DNA from: Rubrivivax sp.
GTDB lineage: Bacteria > Pseudomonadota > Gammaproteobacteria > Burkholderiales > Burkholderiaceae
Direction of reading: 5' to 3'
DNA: 8,503 nt
Assembly: GCA_004211235.1 (NCBI GenBank)
Contig: SEEY01000141.1
Location: 1 to 8,503 of the forward strand
This document shows positions 5,868 to 8,503 of the stretch, piece after piece. A program made the translations under genes and the position numbers. The notes under the pieces are model-generated. The model had not been told where the DNA came from. It did no database searches and worked only from the letters and a program-made list of their open reading frames with translations. Each line of letters opens with the position of its first letter. Position 1 is the stretch's first letter.

Positions 5868-7363
5868 AACAAACCCTGCAGGTCCGCCTCAGTCAGCACC
5901 TCGCGCTGACGCCCCAGCTGCAGCAGTCCATCCGGCTGCTGCAGCTGTCCACGCTGGAGCTGCACCAGGAAGTCGAGCAGATGCTCGCCAGCAACCCGCT
6001 GCTGGAGGCCGAGGAGGAGTTCAGCGTCAGCACGCCGGAGCTGGCCAGCAATGCGCCGGTCGAGTCATCTGGCGAGACCCCCACTGGCGAGGCCGAGGGC
6101 GGCGAGGCGAAGGAGCTGCAGGCCGAGGACTTCGGCGGCACAGAACGCGAGGACTGGGAGAACGGCACCGAGCGTGACGACTTCGACGGCATCCGCGAGC
6201 TGCCCAGCAGCAGCGGCTCGGGCGCCGGTGACGACGACGGCGAGCGCGAGAGCCAGGAGTCCGCCGACGTGACGCTGGCCGCTCACCTGGCCGAGCAGCT
6301 CGCGGGCATGAGCCTGTCGACCGGCGACCGCATCGCGATGCAGGTGCTGATCGAATCGCTGAACGAGGACGGCTACCTCGAAGACTCCATCGAGGACATC
6401 GCCGCCGCGCTGGCGCCGCCCGACGACGCCGAGGCACTGGAGGAACTGCTCGACCACCTGCGCATCGCGCTGCGACTGCTGCAGAGCCTCGACCCGGCCG
6501 GCATCGGCGCCCGCGACCTGTCCGAGTGCCTGATGCTGCAACTGCGCAGCTGCCCCAAATGCCCGGCCCAGGCCGCCGCGCTGCAGATCTGCAAGGGTCA
6601 TCTGGAGCTGCTCGCGCGTCGCGACATGCGCCGCCTGATGGCCGAGACCGGCGCCGACGAGATCGTGCTGCGCGAAGCCCAGGCGCTGATCACGAAGCTC
6701 GAGCCCAAGCCGGGCCGCCGCTTTGCCGCCGGCGCTGCCGCGGCCATCGTGCCGGACGTCATCGTGCGCAAGAGCGGCCGCGAGTTCCGCGTCATGCTCA
6801 ACCCCGAGGTGGCGCCGAAGCTGCGCATCAACGAGCTGTATGCCAACGCGCTGCGCGCCACGCGCGGCGGCATCAGCAACTCGCCGCTGGGTGGGCAGCT
6901 GCAGGAGGCGCGCTGGTTCATCAAGAACATCCAGCAGCGCTTCGACACCATCCTGCGCGTCAGCACCGCCATCGTCGAACGCCAGCGCGGCTTCTTCACC
7001 CATGGTGAACTGGCCATGAAGCCGCTGGTGCTGCGCGAGATCGCCGACGAGCTCGGCCTGCATGAGTCCACCATCTCGCGCGTGACGACGGCCAAGTACA
7101 TGGCCACCAGCTGGGGCACCTTCGAGCTGAAGTATTTCTTCGGCTCCGGACTCAGCACCGAGGCCGGCGGCGAGGCGTCCAGCACCGCCGTGCGTGCGCT
7201 GATCAGGCAGTTCGTCGCCGCCGAGGACATCAAGAAGCCGCTGTCCGACAGCGCGCTCGCAGCCATGCTCGACGAGCAGGGCATCCAGTGCGCGCGACGC
7301 ACGGTGGCCAAATACCGCGAGGCGATGAAGATCGCGCCGGCGAATCTGCGCAAGGCGATGTGA
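5864..7363 (+). CDS. rpoN: RNA polymerase sigma-54 factor RpoN
   Basis: Sigma-54 directs RNA polymerase to -24/-12 promoters and needs AAA+ enhancer-binding proteins to open them; it serves nitrogen metabolism, motility and other regulons. The protein has 499 residues, close to the usual 470-500. Region I is Gln/Leu-rich (QVRLSQHLALTPQLQQSIRL, residues 6-25, continuing to about 50). Region II is acidic and low-complexity (about 50-125, with GAGDDDGERE). The core-binding domain follows, then the helix-turn-helix LREIADELGLHESTISRV (390-407) with YMATSWGTFELKYFFGSGL after it, and the RpoN box ARRTVAKYRE (477-486) that reads the -24 element. A core-domain CPKC pair (C230, C233) and C243 are noticeable. 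AAGGA at 5851-5855 lies 8 bases before the ATG. hpf and ptsN, common neighbours downstream of rpoN, are not present. Confidence 0.97.
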   Translation: MKQTLQVRLSQHLALTPQLQQSIRLLQLSTLELHQEVEQMLASNPLLEAEEEFSVSTPELASNAPVESSGETPTGEAEGGEAKELQAEDFGGTEREDWENGTERDDFDGIRELPSSSGSGAGDDDGERESQESADVTLAAHLAEQLAGMSLSTGDRIAMQVLIESLNEDGYLEDSIEDIAAALAPPDDAEALEELLDHLRIALRLLQSLDPAGIGARDLSECLMLQLRSCPKCPAQAAALQICKGHLELLARRDMRRLMAETGADEIVLREAQALITKLEPKPGRRFAAGAAAAIVPDVIVRKSGREFRVMLNPEVAPKLRINELYANALRATRGGISNSPLGGQLQEARWFIKNIQQRFDTILRVSTAIVERQRGFFTHGELAMKPLVLREIADELGLHESTISRVTTAKYMATSWGTFELKYFFGSGLSTEAGGEASSTAVRALIRQFVAAEDIKKPLSDSALAAMLDEQGIQCARRTVAKYREAMKIAPANLRKAM

Positions 7364-7373
7364 AGGAGTTGCA

Positions 7374-7865
7374 ATGCCGAGAGTCCTGCCGCTGAATGCC
7401 CTGCTTTTCGCCTTGCTGATCGGCCATGCCGCGCAGGCGCAGACCGTCGCGGGCGACTTGAAGGCCTGCCGGCAGCTGAGCGATTCGGCGCGCCGCCTGG
7501 CCTGCTATGACGCCCTGCCCTTGCCCGCAGATCAACCTGCCAGGACGGCATCGCCCGCGGCGGTGGCTGTACCCCCTGCGGTCGCGGATCCGGCGGCCAG
7601 GTTCGGCCAGGAGTCGGTCAAGCTGCCCGATGCGCCGCCCGAGCTGAAGCAGATGGAAAGCCGCATCCGCGGCAAGTTCGGCGGCTGGGGACCGAACACG
7701 CGCATCGAGCTGGACAACGGCCAGGTCTGGCGCGTCGCCGACGGCAGCAGCGCCATCTACGAGCTGAACAACCCCAAGGCCATCGTGCACCGCGGCATGC
7801 TGGGCGCCTTCTACCTGGAGATCGAGGGCATCGGCTTCCAGGTCAAGGTGGCGCGGGTGCGTTGA
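7374..7865 (+). CDS. Exported protein of unknown function
   Basis: A 163-residue protein with a signal peptide (MPRVLPLNALLFALLIG) and a likely cleavage site at AQA-Q (after residue 22). Right after it come two cysteines eleven residues apart (C32 and C44) in DLKACRQLSDSARRLACYDAL. This resembles the N-terminal motif of several exported small proteins, where the pair may form a disulfide. An Ala/Pro linker (about 50-75) leads to a C-terminal domain, KFGGWGPNTRIELDNGQVW, followed by NPKAIVHRGMLGAFYLEIEG, seen in conserved hypothetical proteins of proteobacteria; I cannot give a function. AAGGAG at 7363-7368 is 5 bases before the ATG, and the gene follows rpoN by 10 bases, so it is probably read from the same transcript. 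It converges on the AraC gene with 31 bases between them and no visible terminator. Confidence 0.82.
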   Translation: MPRVLPLNALLFALLIGHAAQAQTVAGDLKACRQLSDSARRLACYDALPLPADQPARTASPAAVAVPPAVADPAARFGQESVKLPDAPPELKQMESRIRGKFGGWGPNTRIELDNGQVWRVADGSSAIYELNNPKAIVHRGMLGAFYLEIEGIGFQVKVARVR

Positions 7866-7896
7866 AGCACGGGAATACCGAGCGCGTCGCCCGCCC

Positions 7897-8502
7897 TCAG
7901 ACCCGTAGCGCCGCCTGCTTGCGCCAGGCCCTTGGCGACTGCCCCGTGTGCGACCGGAAGGCGCGTGACAGCGCCGCCTCTCCGCCGTAGCCCACGTCTG
8001 CAGCGATGTGCTTGAGGGCGCGGCCCTCCAGCAGCCCCTTCTGCGCCAGGCCGATGCGCCAGCGCTGCAGGTAGACACCCGGCGTGCAGCCCACCACGTC
8101 GCGGAAGCTGTTGGCGAACACGGTGCGCGACATGCCCGCCGCGGCCGCAAGCTCCTCCAGCGGCCATTCGCGCTGGGGCGACTCGTGAAGGGCCACGAGC
8201 GCCGTGCGCAGCTTGGAATGGGCCAGGCCGGCCAGCATGCCCGACGCCACGCGGCCCTGTCCCATCAGCTCGCGGAGCACCCAGATCAGCAAGACCTCGA
8301 ACAGCCGGTTCAGCATCAGCTGGCGCCCGCAATGGCTGGACTGCGCCTCGGCGAACAGCAGTTCGAGCACCGGTGCGCAACTCGGCACAGCGGCGAGAGG
8401 CAGGCAGACCCAGGGCGGTAGTGCCGCGGCGATGGGGTGGCCGGCGCCGCCCTCGAAAGCCATGTGCGCGCAGTTCGTCTGCGCGCACATGGCTTTCGAG
8501 GG
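7897..8502 (-). CDS. AraC-family transcriptional regulator, 5' part missing
   Basis: The minus strand carries the C-terminal two thirds of an AraC-type regulator, ending at TGA 7897-7899. The DNA-binding domain has two helix-turn-helices: WPLEELAAAAGMSRTVFANSF and, further on, LKHIAADVGYGGEAALSRAF with the closing TGQSPRAWRKQ. Ahead of it is the end of a cupin-type effector domain (CAHMAFEGGAGHPIAAALPP..., then a helical linker with LFEVLLIWVLREL), as in AraC regulators of the AraC_binding_2/cupin_6 kind, which are about 300 residues long. Here only about 190-200 residues are present because the frame runs into a 25-bp fold-back at the right edge. An ATG at 8490 lies in the mirrored arm and is probably not the true start; ATG 8463 is internal to the domain. 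The regulated genes and ligand are unknown; a divergent target gene may lie beyond the edge. Confidence 0.85.
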   Translation of the reverse strand, partial: PSKAMCAQTNCAHMAFEGGAGHPIAAALPPWVCLPLAAVPSCAPVLELLFAEAQSSHCGRQLMLNRLFEVLLIWVLRELMGQGRVASGMLAGLAHSKLRTALVALHESPQREWPLEELAAAAGMSRTVFANSFRDVVGCTPGVYLQRWRIGLAQKGLLEGRALKHIAADVGYGGEAALSRAFRSHTGQSPRAWRKQAALRV

Positions 8503-8503
8503 C
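8449..8503. repeat. Perfect 25-bp inverted repeat with 5-base loop at right edge
   Basis: The arm 8449-8473 (starting GCCCTCGAAAG) is the exact reverse complement of 8479-8503, with loop TTCGT at 8474-8478. The right arm ends on the last base of the window, so it may continue. It lies within the reading frame of the AraC gene, and the left arm is the genuine-looking coding sequence (C-A-H-M-A-F-E-G-G on the minus strand). The best reading is a fold-back formed at a contig end rather than a genomic palindrome. Confidence 0.9.

Noticed and set aside
5711..5965. An 84-residue minus-strand frame over the rpoN leader
   Set aside because: It overlaps the start of rpoN in antisense, including region I, and has no recognisable domain. 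I treat it as a shadow.
7866..7896. Bidirectional terminator between the convergent genes
   Set aside because: The 31-base gap shows no convincing stem with a T-run on either strand.
7811..8488. A 225-residue minus-strand frame overlapping the AraC gene
   Set aside because: It is arginine- and glycine-rich with no domain, while another frame of the same strand shows clear AraC helix-turn-helix motifs.
1..8503. tRNA or rRNA genes, CRISPR arrays, insertion sequences, phage genes or -24/-12 promoters
   Set aside because: I looked for cloverleaf-like segments, regularly spaced repeats, transposase or integrase motifs and TGGCAC-N5-TTGC-type sites on both strands and found none that hold up.

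Overview
This is a dense, GC-rich piece of a bacterial chromosome. Its gene content and order (argS next to a SPOR-domain gene and a Tat-like dsbA; lptA-lptB-rpoN), together with its strong G/C third-position bias, point to a betaproteobacterium of the order Burkholderiales. The order-level call is inference; nothing here names the genus. Both ends are cut: a protein kinase gene runs off the left edge, and an AraC-type regulator is interrupted at the right edge.

Layout. (1) 1-374, minus: N-terminal part of a Ser/Thr protein kinase, divergent from what follows. (2) 493-4244, plus: a compact cluster of argS (arginyl-tRNA synthetase), an FtsN-like SPOR protein, and two tandem DsbA-type thiol oxidoreductases. 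Stop/start overlaps (ATGA) join argS to the SPOR gene and the first dsbA to the second. (3) 4316-7865, plus: lptA-lptB (LPS transport), a structured 160-base interval that also holds an unlisted 53-codon open frame, rpoN (sigma-54), and a small exported protein of unknown function. (4) 7897-8502, minus: the C-terminal part of an AraC-family regulator, convergent with the previous gene.

Much of the window concerns the cell envelope. The SPOR protein would act at the septum, the DsbA proteins oxidise periplasmic cysteines, and LptA/LptB carry LPS to the outer membrane. The exported protein after rpoN has a cysteine pair that could be a DsbA substrate. argS and rpoN are housekeeping genes sharing these transcription units.

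Most of the window is ordinary core genome, and I see no new defence, mobile or biosynthetic system. The places worth a second look are four. The lptB-rpoN interval (5704-5863) has four consecutive hairpins ending at the rpoN ribosome binding site, and an open frame with its own Shine-Dalgarno whose stop overlaps the rpoN start. The tandem dsbA pair has twin-arginine-like signal peptides. argS may be leaderless. A perfect 25-bp fold-back at the right edge truncates the AraC gene and is most likely an assembly artefact. No gap between genes exceeds 300 bases.
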